The translations under genes were made by a program, and so were the position numbers. This document shows positions 8,838 through 17,972 of a stretch of DNA of 64,000 nucleotides, one piece after another. Location of the stretch: contig JBCDJG010000006.1 in NCBI GenBank assembly GCA_038748065.1, forward strand, positions 68,269 to 132,268. The letters are read 5' to 3'. The notes under the pieces were generated by a model, which was not told the origin of the DNA, searched no databases, and was given only the letters and a program-made list of their open reading frames with translations. Within the stretch, counting starts at the first letter, position 1; every line of letters begins with the position of its first letter. The DNA is from JBCDJG01 sp038748065 (GTDB lineage Bacteria > Pseudomonadota > Gammaproteobacteria > Pseudomonadales > Halieaceae).

Positions 8838-10333
8838 AGGGATTCCACGAAGGCGACCAAAGCATCCCGGTCCACGCGTTTTAGGGCCGCAAAGGCGTCC
8901 CGCGAGGCCCCTGCTTCGCCTCCGTGCCACAAAACGGCCTCTTCAACAGTACGGGCCCGGCCATCATGCAGTAGCGTGTTGACGCCGTTGACCCGTTGAC
9001 TGAGGCCAAGTCCCCAGAGTGGAGGCGTGCGCCATTCGCTGCCGCTGGCTGTGTAGTCTGGCCGACCGTCGGCCAACTCATGGCCCATGTCGTGGAGCAG
9101 TAAATCGGTGTAGGGCCAGATGACCTGATCACCCAGGTGAGCAAAATCGGCAGCTTGGGGAGACGTTCTGAAAGAGGGGTTGTGGCATGCTGCGCAGCCA
9201 CTTTCATGGAAGTGATTTCGCCCTAGCGCCGCGCGTTCGGTTAATTCTCTCGCCCTTGGTACGCCGATGTTGCGGACAAAGTTGGTGGTTAAGGCCAGCA
9301 TGGGCTCGGGCAGTTCCATGCCCTCGCTGTTGTTGCCTGTGGGCGTGCGTCGGCAGCGCCGTTGGGCGTTCGAACAGGGCTGCTCCGGGAAAACCGGGTT
9401 GCTGATGCCGACGTCGCCCTGGAAAGCCCCGGCGGTTGTGATGCGCAGGTTGGCGCGATTCGCCTTCCAGCCAAAGCGGCCGGGCACAGTGGCGGCTGCT
9501 TCGAAATCCCAGACCTGGTTAACCCGGCCGCTGATGCCATCGCCATCTTTATCATCGGGGTCAGCGAGTGCATCCACACTAGCCTGATCGACGGCCTCAA
9601 GCAGACCCAGTCCATGTATGGCGGGTGCCGCTCGCAGGCTTCGCTGTGTCTGTTGCTGAAGTTCGCCGTATCCCAGCTCTTCGAAGCGGGTCGAGGGATA
9701 ACGCAGGAGGCGAACTTCGCCGTCTGGATAGATAAATTCCTTTTCCAACCAGTCAATGAAGACCCTCGCCTCGGGCGGCGCTTCCGGGTTGGTCACCGGG
9801 TCCTTCAGCGGAACGCGTCCCCTGAGTTGGTGGGATAAGGCAACGGACTGGCCCTGAATCTGGTCTCCATAAACCGGCTCCGGTTGTGAGCCCAGTTCAT
9901 GGTCATAGGTGCCGGGTACGCTCAACCTGACAATGGCGGAGAATATCGGCTGTTCCCCGCTATCCGGAACGCGCCCGCGGCCACCATTAACATGGCAGGC
10001 CAGACAGGTCCGTGCGTTGTATACGGGACCGAGGCCGTCCCGAGCATCCGTTGCTGTGGGTGCCTTGATCCAGGGTTGATTGCCAAGCGCTTTGCCGGCA
10101 TGGAAATGCGGTCGCTGCGCTTGGGGCAGATTAGCGGCGGGCAGTTCGAAGGAGGCAAAAGGTTTGAATTTCACGCTGCCTTCACCGCCGGGGAACGCTT
10201 CCGATGCCAGCCTGGGCGGCGCTGGAGCACCAGTGCCCCGGCTGCAAGCAGCGCCGTTGAAGGTGATCAGCAGTGCCAGTGAGCAAAGCAGTGCTGCTCG
10301 GCTTCTCATTAATTTGTTAAGGCGTGAAGACAT
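8834..10333 (-). CDS. Di-heme 'thiol oxidoreductase' family c-type cytochrome, lipoprotein
   Basis: The product is 499 aa from ATG 10333; ATG 10309 is an alternative with the same signal. The hydrophobic stretch ALLCSLALLITFNGAAC ends in a lipobox-like cysteine. Two CxxCH heme-binding motifs are visible, CLACH in the first third and CAACH in the last third, as in the di-heme oxidoreductase (DUF1111/DHOR) family. C-terminal family motifs (LLLHDMGHELADG; WRTPPLWGLG; LLHDGRARTVEEAVLWHGGEA) are intact. The gene sits between the IrpA-like gene and DUF1513, to which it is translationally coupled. A periplasmic electron-transfer role in iron acquisition is inferred from context; the reaction is not known. 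Confidence 0.88.
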   Translation of the reverse strand: MSSRLNKLMRSRAALLCSLALLITFNGAACSRGTGAPAPPRLASEAFPGGEGSVKFKPFASFELPAANLPQAQRPHFHAGKALGNQPWIKAPTATDARDGLGPVYNARTCLACHVNGGRGRVPDSGEQPIFSAIVRLSVPGTYDHELGSQPEPVYGDQIQGQSVALSHQLRGRVPLKDPVTNPEAPPEARVFIDWLEKEFIYPDGEVRLLRYPSTRFEELGYGELQQQTQRSLRAAPAIHGLGLLEAVDQASVDALADPDDKDGDGISGRVNQVWDFEAAATVPGRFGWKANRANLRITTAGAFQGDVGISNPVFPEQPCSNAQRRCRRTPTGNNSEGMELPEPMLALTTNFVRNIGVPRARELTERAALGRNHFHESGCAACHNPSFRTSPQAADFAHLGDQVIWPYTDLLLHDMGHELADGRPDYTASGSEWRTPPLWGLGLSQRVNGVNTLLHDGRARTVEEAVLWHGGEAGASRDAFAALKRVDRDALVAFVESL

Positions 10334-10356
10334 TTGTGCGCGACTAAAACGTGCGA

Positions 10357-10397
10357 GGGCCGGACTACCCTGCCTGCCCGGCAGGATAGTCCGGCCC
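10357..10397 (-). other. Long intercistronic hairpin between irpA-like and di-heme genes
   Basis: An 11-bp outer stem (GGGCCGGACTA at 10357-10367 with its exact complement at 10387-10397) continues, after one C-A mismatch, into a 6-bp inner stem (CCTGCC 10369-10374 with GGCAGG 10380-10385). It begins 17 bp after the IrpA-like stop. No T run follows on the minus strand, so it may stabilise the upstream message or cause partial termination rather than end transcription fully. Confidence 0.6.
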
Positions 10398-10413
10398 CAC
10401 ATCGACCTGTATA

Positions 10414-12138
10414 TCAGCCGCAGGTCGTATCGGGATTGGCGGTGTCACACTCCGACGCGTCGTCATCAACAACCTGTACGTCAATCGCCAGCCTCTCTGC
10501 CAGCGCAGCAATAAAGCTCGACTGCTGGTTGAGTGAGATGATGGTCTTGAAAACCGGGTTATCGCTGTTGCGATTTTCGTCCATGATCAAGACGTCGAAG
10601 GGGCGACCGTTGCGGGCTTCCGAGTCAATCTCGTCTGCGTCGGCTGCGGTTGTCTGAAGGCGCGCTCCCAACTCGTCCGTGATTTCAGTCAAAGACTCGA
10701 TGCCCAATTCTTCCGCGTAGTCGTCGAAACCAAAACCGCTGACTGCGCGGGTAGTTTCGTCATCTGTGCCGTCGAGATCGCTGTCATAGCCCGCGTAATC
10801 TCCGAAGAAGCTGTTGAAAATGCCACGTGCGTTGAGCACGACGTCGCGGTGGGTGTTGTCTGAAAAGCACGAGTGCTCATCTTCCTGTGAGTTGGAGCTG
10901 TAGGAGATCTGCATACGCTCACCGGCGAGTTCGCCCTCGGATAGGGTGCCCATGCCAGTGAGAATTTGCGTGATGCGTTCGATCGCTTCGTCACGATTTT
11001 CGAAGGAGGTAAACTGATCGCGATAGTTGCCCTCCACCCCGTCGGCCCAACCTGCAGCCACAGACTGCAAGTCTTCCACCAGCTTTTCAGCAACAACCTG
11101 CAGATAGGTCAGGCGGCGTGAAGCGAACTCGTCGCTGGTGAAGTCGCTAACAGGGCGTTGACCGCCAGCAGCCAGGTTGCCAGCGCCATTGGTCTTGACC
11201 GCTTCGTCGCGGTCGGTCCCATCTGTGACCATGGCGTTGTCGTTCAGATCCTGCCCCCAGAGCATAAACTCGATTGCATGGTAGCCGGCGATCACGTCGC
11301 GCTCGTCGGCCTCTTCGTTGGCCGTGTTGGAGATCAACTCCTTGGTGATCTCGATAGACGTATCTGAGATGAGGTTCAGCGCATCGCCGGTACCGTCCAC
11401 TTCGCCACCATCGTTGACGCCGGCGCCATTGGACTCAACAGCGACCTGATCGTTACCGAAATCGGGCTCTTCGTTGGTGACGTAGTCGATCAGCGCTTCG
11501 CCCAGCGGCCAGGCGTTAATCTGGCCCTCGGGCCCGTCCTCATCCATGTAGTTGGTTGAATCGATCGGGCTGAGCCGGAAGCGATAGACTTCTGTCTGGC
11601 CATAAGGTTCGCGGGCAACCAGCCAGGCACGCTTGGCCGCATCCAGGCCTGCCTGGTCTGGGTTGGCCGCAAAATCATCGATGGCGTCCTGCAGGGCAAC
11701 GGCGGTATCCACTGAGTCGCTGTAGGCCGCCAGAGCAATGTCAGCGTTAGTCTCAAGTAGCGCTACTACGCCGCTGGTGTCGAATGGCACGAAGACGGGC
11801 TCGAGGAAGAAGCGCTCGTCAGAGGCCAGAAGCGCCTGGAATCCTTCATTATCTTCAAAGCCGTCAGACGACAGGGCACAGGGTGCGTCGGAGCCACCAC
11901 AAAGGCGCTTGTTGCGCTTTCGCCAACCATCAAAGACAAAGCCTTCGTCAGGTACGGCAGTGAAGGTCTCGTCAAACATGCTGTCGGTCACGTCGAAGCG
12001 ACAGGTGTCGTCGGCCGAACAATCAAAGCTGCCGGAGGTACTGGTGACGCTGCCACCTTCCGGGACGCGAATGATCAACTTGCAGCCACTGACCGTGACC
12101 ATGGCGGTAATAATTGCCGCTGTTGTAAGGGTTTTCAT
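10414..12138 (-). CDS. Imelysin-family iron-regulated lipoprotein (IrpA-like)
   Basis: The product is 574 aa. A lipoprotein signal (IITAMVTVSGC) is followed by about 90 residues of beta-rich sequence (VTDSMFDETFTAVPDEGF, a Divergent-InlB-repeat-like unit), then the imelysin domain. The family motif GxHxxE is present as GYHAIEFMLWGQD, and the RLSPIDSTNYMDEDGPEGQ segment is typical of IrpA-type imelysins. GAGG lies 9 nt before ATG 12138. It is the first gene of a five-gene minus-strand operon and lies 54 bp from a Fur-like box shared with the divergent peroxidase, so iron-repressed expression is likely. The protein is probably outer-membrane anchored and faces the periplasm or cell surface. Confidence 0.88.
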   Translation of the reverse strand: MKTLTTAAIITAMVTVSGCKLIIRVPEGGSVTSTSGSFDCSADDTCRFDVTDSMFDETFTAVPDEGFVFDGWRKRNKRLCGGSDAPCALSSDGFEDNEGFQALLASDERFFLEPVFVPFDTSGVVALLETNADIALAAYSDSVDTAVALQDAIDDFAANPDQAGLDAAKRAWLVAREPYGQTEVYRFRLSPIDSTNYMDEDGPEGQINAWPLGEALIDYVTNEEPDFGNDQVAVESNGAGVNDGGEVDGTGDALNLISDTSIEITKELISNTANEEADERDVIAGYHAIEFMLWGQDLNDNAMVTDGTDRDEAVKTNGAGNLAAGGQRPVSDFTSDEFASRRLTYLQVVAEKLVEDLQSVAAGWADGVEGNYRDQFTSFENRDEAIERITQILTGMGTLSEGELAGERMQISYSSNSQEDEHSCFSDNTHRDVVLNARGIFNSFFGDYAGYDSDLDGTDDETTRAVSGFGFDDYAEELGIESLTEITDELGARLQTTAADADEIDSEARNGRPFDVLIMDENRNSDNPVFKTIISLNQQSSFIAALAERLAIDVQVVDDDASECDTANPDTTCG

Positions 12139-12191
12139 TGTGTGTGCCTCTGAGCCAAAATGGCGCTATTGATATTAAAAGCAATCGTAAC

Positions 12192-12210
12192 AATAATGAT
12201 TCTCATTTAT
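12192..12210. promoter_or_regulatory. Fur-box-like operator between irpA-like operon and di-heme peroxidase
   Basis: AATAATGATTCTCATTTAT agrees with the Fur consensus GATAATGATAATCATTATC at 14 of 19 positions by eye. It lies in an AT-rich stretch, 54 bp from the irpA-like start and 138 bp from the peroxidase start. This placement would allow iron-dependent repression of both directions. Confidence 0.65.
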
Positions 12211-12347
12211 ATATGCAACTATTCATGACACCAGCCGATGTAAAGCGTTTGTTGCGCTTATGGGTTTCGTGCGACCAAGTGGCTACCCTTTTGCGGGTTT
12301 GGTTGCAGGGCGTGTATGGCAAGGGGACACGGCGGCATAGCTATGGG

Positions 12348-13670
12348 ATGCTTGATTCCTTGGGCACTAATGAAAAATACGGCAAGTCTGGCGGCCTCTG
12401 GCGACCTTCCTTATGCCTATTGGCGCTCGCGCTACTGGGAGGATGCGGTGGCGATGGCAGTGACTCGACCCCACCCGGATCAGGGCTTGGCGACCCGGTA
12501 CAACCGGCACCTGTAGAGCCAGCACTGCCCTCTGAACCTGCCTTCAGAAGTGCGGAGGCACTAGGCGAGAGCCTGTTCTTCGACACGAATCTCTCTCTCA
12601 ACCGTACGCAGGCCTGCGCCACCTGCCACGATCCTGAGCGCGCTTTCACTGACCCTCGGCTTGATGCAGAAGGGCTGCCCGCGGCGTTTTCGCTAGGGGA
12701 CGATGGTTTCTCGCGAGCCAGTCGTAACGCGCCAACGGCTGCCTATGCTGCGTTTGCGCCCGTTTTTCAATTTGGTACCCATCCCAGGTTCAACAGTCAG
12801 CAGTCGGACTATGAAGGCTACAGAGGCGGCCAGTTTCTGGATGGGCGTGCAGCTGACCTGACAGAGCAAGCTGGAGGGCCGCCCATTGGTGCAGAGGAAA
12901 TGGGCATGCCGGACGAAGCCAGCGTAGTAGACCGCCTTCTCGAGAACCCGGATTACGTCGTCTCCTTCAGAGCCTTGTACGGTGAACAGATCTTCGATGA
13001 CGTTGAGGCCGCCTATACAGCCATGGCAGCCAGCATTGCCGCCTATGAGCGTACGGACACCTTTGCCAGCTTCGACTCAAAGTACGATAAGGCGCTGCGT
13101 GGCGAATACCTCTATGAGCCAGGGACCAAGGCTGCTCTGGGCCGCGCGCTCTTTTTTTCGCAGCAATTCACCAATTGCGCCACCTGTCATCAGCTCGCGC
13201 CCAACAGCAGTCGCCAGGAAACATTCACCAACTATGAGTATCACAACATCGGTACGCCCGTGAACGATGCGGCGCGCCTCGCTGCCAACATACCCCTGGA
13301 TGATCTGGATGAGGGGCTTCTCAGGAATCCGGCAGTAGATGATCCGGCTGAGACTGGCAAGTACAAGGTGCCGACGCTACGCAATGTCGCCGTTACCAGC
13401 CCGTATATGAACAACGGTCTCTTCCGCCGCCTGGATACGGTCATTCGCTTCTATGACAAGTTTCAAACAGGTTCGGATAACCAGGTCAATCCAGAAACAG
13501 GCGCGCCCTGGCGCGAGCCGCCGTTTCCGGACACGATTAGTCTGCTGGAATTGCGCGATGGTCGCCGCCTTGACGACAGCGAGATCGAGGCGCTTGTCTG
13601 CTTTTTACGGACGCTGACAGACGAGCGCTACGAATACCTCATCGAAGAAGATGGCATTGCTTGCGATTGA
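12348..13670 (+). CDS. Di-heme cytochrome c peroxidase / MauG family lipoprotein
   Basis: The product is 440 aa. The chosen ATG 12348 gives a signal ending in the lipobox ALLGGC. The frame is open back to 12138, but that stretch covers the promoter region. Two heme motifs CATCH occur, at about residues 90 (QACATCHDPERAFTD) and 282 (NCATCHQLA), with family segments FQFGTHPRFN, YKVPTLRNVAVTSPYMNNG and LRDGRRLDDSEIEALVCFL. Members either reduce hydrogen peroxide with c-type cytochromes or oxidise protein side chains like MauG; the sequence does not decide between these. The gene diverges from the irpA-like operon across a Fur-like site, so it may be part of the same iron response. It ends 15 bp from the convergent crotonase gene. 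Confidence 0.85.
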   Translation: MLDSLGTNEKYGKSGGLWRPSLCLLALALLGGCGGDGSDSTPPGSGLGDPVQPAPVEPALPSEPAFRSAEALGESLFFDTNLSLNRTQACATCHDPERAFTDPRLDAEGLPAAFSLGDDGFSRASRNAPTAAYAAFAPVFQFGTHPRFNSQQSDYEGYRGGQFLDGRAADLTEQAGGPPIGAEEMGMPDEASVVDRLLENPDYVVSFRALYGEQIFDDVEAAYTAMAASIAAYERTDTFASFDSKYDKALRGEYLYEPGTKAALGRALFFSQQFTNCATCHQLAPNSSRQETFTNYEYHNIGTPVNDAARLAANIPLDDLDEGLLRNPAVDDPAETGKYKVPTLRNVAVTSPYMNNGLFRRLDTVIRFYDKFQTGSDNQVNPETGAPWREPPFPDTISLLELRDGRRLDDSEIEALVCFLRTLTDERYEYLIEEDGIACD

Positions 13671-13685
13671 CCCGCAGGGCTACGC

Positions 13686-14591
13686 TCAGCTTTCCAATTC
13701 GCTGCGCACAATGCCGGGCGTTTTTGCCTGGCCCTGGCGTCTGTCGGGGTGATCCCGCTCGTTGAAGCGGCGAAGTCCCTCTCTCAGCTCAGCCGCGGAC
13801 GCCTGCGTTGTCAGTAGGCGGTTAAAGCACTCGGCTTCGATGCGAAGGCCTTCCCGCAGTTCCTGTCCAAAACCGCGAACAGTCGCCTCTTTATCGGTGC
13901 GAATCGCGTCCTGGGGCAGGGTGGCGATGAACTGAGCCATATCCACCGCGCGTGACAGCGACTCGCCCTTGGGCACCACCTCGTTTGCCAATCCGATGCG
14001 ATAGGCCTCCTCGGCACCCATGACCTTGCCGGTGATGATGAGCTCAAGTGCGCGGCCCATGCCGATTATGCGTGGCAGCCGCTGCGAGCCGCCATCGGCA
14101 AGGCCGATGTTCCAGCGGCGGCAGGTAATGCCGAAGGACGCGTGCTCTTCTACGATACGCATGTCTGCGAAGCAGGCCCATTCGAAACCGCCCGCGTAGG
14201 CAATGCCGTTGATCGCGGCGATGACCGGCTTGTAGATGTCGGTCCAGCGCGACGGGCCGAGAATGCCAGGTGCCTCGCCTCGATTGTGGCGGGCCACGTC
14301 GGCCGGCTGCACCGGGCATAGCGCCGCCTGTTCCGGGTCGGGGTGGTCTGTGGGCTCGCAGGCGTCGAAGTTACTTTTCAGGTCGCCGCCCGCACAAAAG
14401 GCGGAGTCTCCAGCCCCGGTTAAGACGGCAACCGCAGCGGCTTCGTTGGTGCGAAATCGGTCAAAGGCATGAATCAGTTCGCGATGGGTCCGCGTGCCAA
14501 TGCAGTTTTTTACCTCGGGCCGATTCAAGGTAATGATGGTGACCGGCCCTTCCTCCTGGTATCGAATGTGCTGGTAGTTCATGTCGCTCAT
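13686..14591 (-). CDS. Enoyl-CoA hydratase/isomerase (crotonase) family protein
   Basis: The product is 301 aa from ATG 14591, with ATG 14582 as an alternative. Crotonase oxyanion-hole segments are visible (SAFCAGGDLKSN; AAINGIAYAGGFEWACFADMRI), followed by GLADGGSQRLPRIIGMGRALELIITG. The family acts on acyl-CoA thioesters in hydration, isomerisation or C-C cleavage. An unusual insertion rich in Pro, Asp and Cys (residues about 85-110) lies between the two oxyanion segments. The gene diverges from the AraC-type regulator with about 110 bp between them, so that regulator may control it. The substrate is unknown. Confidence 0.82.
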   Translation of the reverse strand: MSDMNYQHIRYQEEGPVTIITLNRPEVKNCIGTRTHRELIHAFDRFRTNEAAAVAVLTGAGDSAFCAGGDLKSNFDACEPTDHPDPEQAALCPVQPADVARHNRGEAPGILGPSRWTDIYKPVIAAINGIAYAGGFEWACFADMRIVEEHASFGITCRRWNIGLADGGSQRLPRIIGMGRALELIITGKVMGAEEAYRIGLANEVVPKGESLSRAVDMAQFIATLPQDAIRTDKEATVRGFGQELREGLRIEAECFNRLLTTQASAAELREGLRRFNERDHPDRRQGQAKTPGIVRSELES

Positions 14592-14629
14592 GCCTCGCTG
14601 CAAATCAAAGTGTGCGCTCAAAATAGCGG

Positions 14630-14657
14630 CTGACGAATCTACGCGGGAGGTTATAAT
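14630..14657 (+). promoter_or_regulatory. Candidate sigma-70 promoter for the AraC-type regulator
   Basis: CTGACG (14630-14635) and an exact TATAAT (14652-14657) are separated by 16 nt. They lie upstream of the start codon at 14701, leaving a leader of about 35-40 nt. The match is good, but one promoter-like box in AT-poor DNA is not proof. Confidence 0.45.
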
Positions 14658-14700
14658 CCTCGATGCAGGGGGTCATTAGATTACAAACGGTAAGAGGCCC

Positions 14701-15729
14701 ATGGGTCACTCTGAAGACAGACTGCTCCACCCCAGTATTCCAGTTGGCTTTGTCGAAGACGTATTACTGGCCGCGCGTTGGCGCGGTGTGGACGTGGAGT
14801 CAGTGCTTGCGGCTAGTGGCCTGAGTGCCAGGCGGCTTAAGGTGAGCGGCGCGCGAGTCTCGATCGATCAGTACAGTCGCGTGGTGACGCAGCTGCGACG
14901 TGAGATGGGCGACGCTTTCGTGGGATTTCTGTCGCAGCCGGTGCCCGGAGACGCCTTCAGGGTATTTAGCTACAGCCTGGTTGGGTGCGAGCATCTGAGC
15001 GATGTTGTTGATCAGGCGAATGACTTTTACGCGCTCTTGTCGGAGGACTTCCGCTGGCAGCTTGATAAGCAGGGCGATGAGCTGCTGCTACGCATCCATG
15101 TCAACAGGGTGTTGCCGGTGGACTATCGCTTTATCCTGCAAAGCCTGCTCTTGATGAGCATGCGCTTATTTGGGTGGCTGTTGGGGGAGGATATTCGCGC
15201 CCTCTCCGTTAACTTCTCCTTCTCGCGCGATATAACCCATGAAAACCTCCGCTACCTCTTCGGCAGTCATCTGGAGTATGAAGCCGATGGGGATTTTATC
15301 TGCATCGACGGTGGGTATGGCAGGGCCCGTCTCAGCTGTACGCGGCGACAGGTGGATCACATGTTGAGAAGTATGCGCCACCTGTTCTTTGTGAGTCGTC
15401 ACGGACGTCCTCTGTCGCAGGAGATTCGACGTCGATTACTCCTCAGCCGGGATGTGCGTTGGCTTGAGATCGGGGAAGTGGCACAGCAGCTGCAGCTGGA
15501 TAAACACCAGCTCTGGCGCAAGCTGGGCAAGGAGGGAACCAGCTTTCTGTCCATTCGCGACCAGTTGAAGCGCGACTGGGCCCTGGCGCTGCTGGAAGAC
15601 GCTGACCTAACTGTCGAGGCCGTGGCCGAAACACTGCACTACGCCGACGTCAGCGCCTTTCGCAAAGCCTTCAGGAAGTGGACGGGCGAGCAACCCGGAC
15701 GCTACCGGGAAGCGCTGGCCCGTTCCTGA
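14701..15729 (+). CDS. AraC-family transcriptional regulator
   Basis: The product is 342 aa. The N-terminal two thirds match the arabinose-binding-like (DUF/PF12625 type) domain found in OruR/ArgR-like AraC regulators (SYSLVGCEHLSDVVDQANDF; LSVNFSFSRDI). The C-terminal 90 residues hold two helix-turn-helix units (WLEIGEVAQQLQLDKHQLWR; LTVEAVAETLHYADVSAFRK) and end in the family signature FRKWTGEQPGRYRE. The regulator diverges from the crotonase gene and converges with the siderophore-receptor gene, whose stop is 10 bp away. The effector is unknown; the crotonase gene and the adjacent catabolic region are the natural target candidates. Confidence 0.88.
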   Translation: MGHSEDRLLHPSIPVGFVEDVLLAARWRGVDVESVLAASGLSARRLKVSGARVSIDQYSRVVTQLRREMGDAFVGFLSQPVPGDAFRVFSYSLVGCEHLSDVVDQANDFYALLSEDFRWQLDKQGDELLLRIHVNRVLPVDYRFILQSLLLMSMRLFGWLLGEDIRALSVNFSFSRDITHENLRYLFGSHLEYEADGDFICIDGGYGRARLSCTRRQVDHMLRSMRHLFFVSRHGRPLSQEIRRRLLLSRDVRWLEIGEVAQQLQLDKHQLWRKLGKEGTSFLSIRDQLKRDWALALLEDADLTVEAVAETLHYADVSAFRKAFRKWTGEQPGRYREALARS

Positions 15730-15738
15730 TTCGCTGAC

Positions 15739-17856
15739 TCAGAAGCTGTACTGGATGGAGCCTCGAATCTCGCGTGGGCGTTCCGGATTAATCGCCCGCG
15801 GATCGCTACCTTTGAAGTACTCCTCATCGGTCACGTTAGAGATCGTCAGGCGGGCGATAATGCCATGGCCGTTCGCCAGGTCGAAGGCGTACTTCGCGCC
15901 GATGTCGAAGCGCGTGTATTCGTCCAGGTCGAATGTGTTGGCATCGTTCACAGGCCGGTCGGATTCATGAAAGACCCCGGCACTCAAGGACAGACCTCGC
16001 CCCCATTCAGTATCGAACTGGTATTCCGCCCACAGGCTAAAGGACCATTCAGACACGCCGGCAGGCGCGTTGCCTTCGAGCTCCGGGTTGTCGTCGCGGA
16101 CAAACTCGGCGTCGAGATAGGTCATCGAGGACACGAGGCTCAGGTTGTTGCCGATGAGCCCCTGGGCAGAAAGCTCGACGCCTTCGTGTTTCTGCTGCCC
16201 GCGCTGCGTGATGATATTTGTAGAGGGTTCCAGTAGAAGTGAGCCATCCCGATCGATGGAAAAAACAGCGCCTGTCAGCAGCAGGTTGCCGTCGTACAGC
16301 TCCCACTTGGCGCCGATCTCGTAGCCCTCGCCCACGGTAGGGTCTAGTTCCTCGCCGGCGTTCTCGAACTCGCCGCCGACGGGACCATTAGGCTCAAAGC
16401 TCTCACTGTAGGAGGCATATACCGACAGATTTTCCCGCGGCAGGTAGAGGGCGCCCAGACGTGGCGTGACGTTGTCGTCCGAGTACGGCTCGACGCCGAA
16501 TTCGGTGTCGAAGTCGTCGTAGCGCAGGCCCAGCAGCACGCGCCATTGATCGCCGACTTCGATCATGTCCTGGACGAACAGGCCCTTGCGGGTCTCGTCA
16601 AAGGAGAAGCGCAAGTTGCCGATGGGAATCATCGGGTCCGGGGCGGCGGGTCCGAAGACATTACTCCTGATAGATTCCTGGGTGGGATTTTCGCGATCGT
16701 CGGTTTCAATGTCGGTCTGCTCCGCGCCGATAAGCAGGTTGTGCACCAATGAGCCGGTGGTGAACTGACCGTCAAGGTCGAGCGAATAGCTGGTGTAGTC
16801 GCGCCTGTTCAGTCGGCGGCGAACGAAAATGATGTTGTCGCCGGTTTCGCCGTTGAAATTGACGCCCAGGTTGTCGTAACGATCACGCTGGAACTGCTGG
16901 TGGTGAACGATCGCCTTGATGCCCCAGTCCCCGGAGAAGCGGTGGTCCAGGCGCGCTGACACGTTTGACACTTCCGAATCATACTGGCTCCAGTTCTGGC
17001 TCCAGATGGTGTCGTAGTCCAGGGCCGGAACGATCTCGTTATCCTCCATAATCACTCCGATATCTTGCGGGCGATCGTCCTCCGTGTAGTCGCCGTCGAT
17101 CATCAGGGTGGTGCGCTCGGTGATATCCCAGTCGATGGCTGCGGCGTAGATTTCGCGCTCGACTTCGAAGGCCTCGCCGCTGAAAAACTCGCGGAAGGAT
17201 TCGCTGCGCTCGTTTATCACATTGAGCCTGCCGCGCACGGTTCCTTCGCTGTTGAGTGAGCCGCCTACATCAATATGGTAGTGAGCAAGCTCATCGCTGC
17301 CCCAGGTGCCTTTAACAAAGCCCGTGAATTCCTCGCTGGGCCGTTTGGTCACCATGTTGATCAGGCCGGCCGGCGTCACGGTGCCGTAGAGAATAGAAGA
17401 GGGGCCCTTCAGCACTTCTACCCGCTCGAGGATTTCAGTAGGTACCGAGGCCAGCTGGAAGAAGGGTCGGCCGTCACGCAGGTAATTGGAGCTGTTCGAC
17501 AGAGTGAAACCCCGTACTTGATAAGAGGAATATGCGCCCAGAAAGTTATTAGACTTCTGCACGCTGGCATCGTTTTGCAGGATCTGGTCGAGGCGGAAGG
17601 ACTGCTGGTCTGCGATCAGTTCGCTGTTGATGAGGAACACCGAGACCGGCGTCTCGAGAATGGGTGCGTCCTGCCTGAGAGCACTGCTTGCCTCTGAATT
17701 GTAATAGCCGACCTGGCGCCCGTAGACTAGGATCTCTTCCAGTTGGGAGTTTTCTGCTTGCTGCGTTTGAGCCTGATCCTGGGCAATTGCAACGTTTGTT
17801 GTCGAAGCACAAAGGGCGACCGCCCCCGTAGCTCTGAGTAAGGGCGTCACGCGCAT
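15739..17856 (-). CDS. TonB-dependent siderophore-type receptor, Fur-linked
   Basis: The product is about 705 aa with a signal peptide ending near AIAQ, then EEILVYGRQ as the TonB-box region, a plug (LDQILQNDASVQKSNN; VRGFTLSNSSNYLRDG; VLKGPSSILYGTVTPAGLIN, a siderophore-receptor hallmark) and a barrel ending in IQYSF. GGAG sits too close to ATG 17856, whereas the in-frame GTG at 17850 has ideal 7-nt spacing, so the true start may be two codons later. A Fur-like box lies 9 bp upstream of ATG 17856. Ferric siderophore uptake is inferred from the family; the ligand is unknown. The gene lies after the GMC oxidoreductase gene but has its own control site. Confidence 0.88.
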   Translation of the reverse strand: MRVTPLLRATGAVALCASTTNVAIAQDQAQTQQAENSQLEEILVYGRQVGYYNSEASSALRQDAPILETPVSVFLINSELIADQQSFRLDQILQNDASVQKSNNFLGAYSSYQVRGFTLSNSSNYLRDGRPFFQLASVPTEILERVEVLKGPSSILYGTVTPAGLINMVTKRPSEEFTGFVKGTWGSDELAHYHIDVGGSLNSEGTVRGRLNVINERSESFREFFSGEAFEVEREIYAAAIDWDITERTTLMIDGDYTEDDRPQDIGVIMEDNEIVPALDYDTIWSQNWSQYDSEVSNVSARLDHRFSGDWGIKAIVHHQQFQRDRYDNLGVNFNGETGDNIIFVRRRLNRRDYTSYSLDLDGQFTTGSLVHNLLIGAEQTDIETDDRENPTQESIRSNVFGPAAPDPMIPIGNLRFSFDETRKGLFVQDMIEVGDQWRVLLGLRYDDFDTEFGVEPYSDDNVTPRLGALYLPRENLSVYASYSESFEPNGPVGGEFENAGEELDPTVGEGYEIGAKWELYDGNLLLTGAVFSIDRDGSLLLEPSTNIITQRGQQKHEGVELSAQGLIGNNLSLVSSMTYLDAEFVRDDNPELEGNAPAGVSEWSFSLWAEYQFDTEWGRGLSLSAGVFHESDRPVNDANTFDLDEYTRFDIGAKYAFDLANGHGIIARLTISNVTDEEYFKGSDPRAINPERPREIRGSIQYSF

Positions 17857-17864
17857 ACTCCGTA

Positions 17865-17883
17865 TACAAATGAGAATCGTTAA
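17865..17883. promoter_or_regulatory. Fur-box-like operator upstream of siderophore receptor
   Basis: Read on the minus strand, the site is TTAACGATTCTCATTTGTA. It shares the core GATTCTCATTT with the site at 12192-12210 and resembles the Fur consensus. It is placed just before the receptor start, where bound Fur would block transcription or initiation. Confidence 0.6.
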
Positions 17884-17972
17884 CGCTATCGCCAGTGGGG
17901 AGGAAGTGCAAGCCTTTCACCGGGTCTGGGAATAATGCCAGTCTCAGCGGCTGGCTGACTTGCGAGCGGCGC

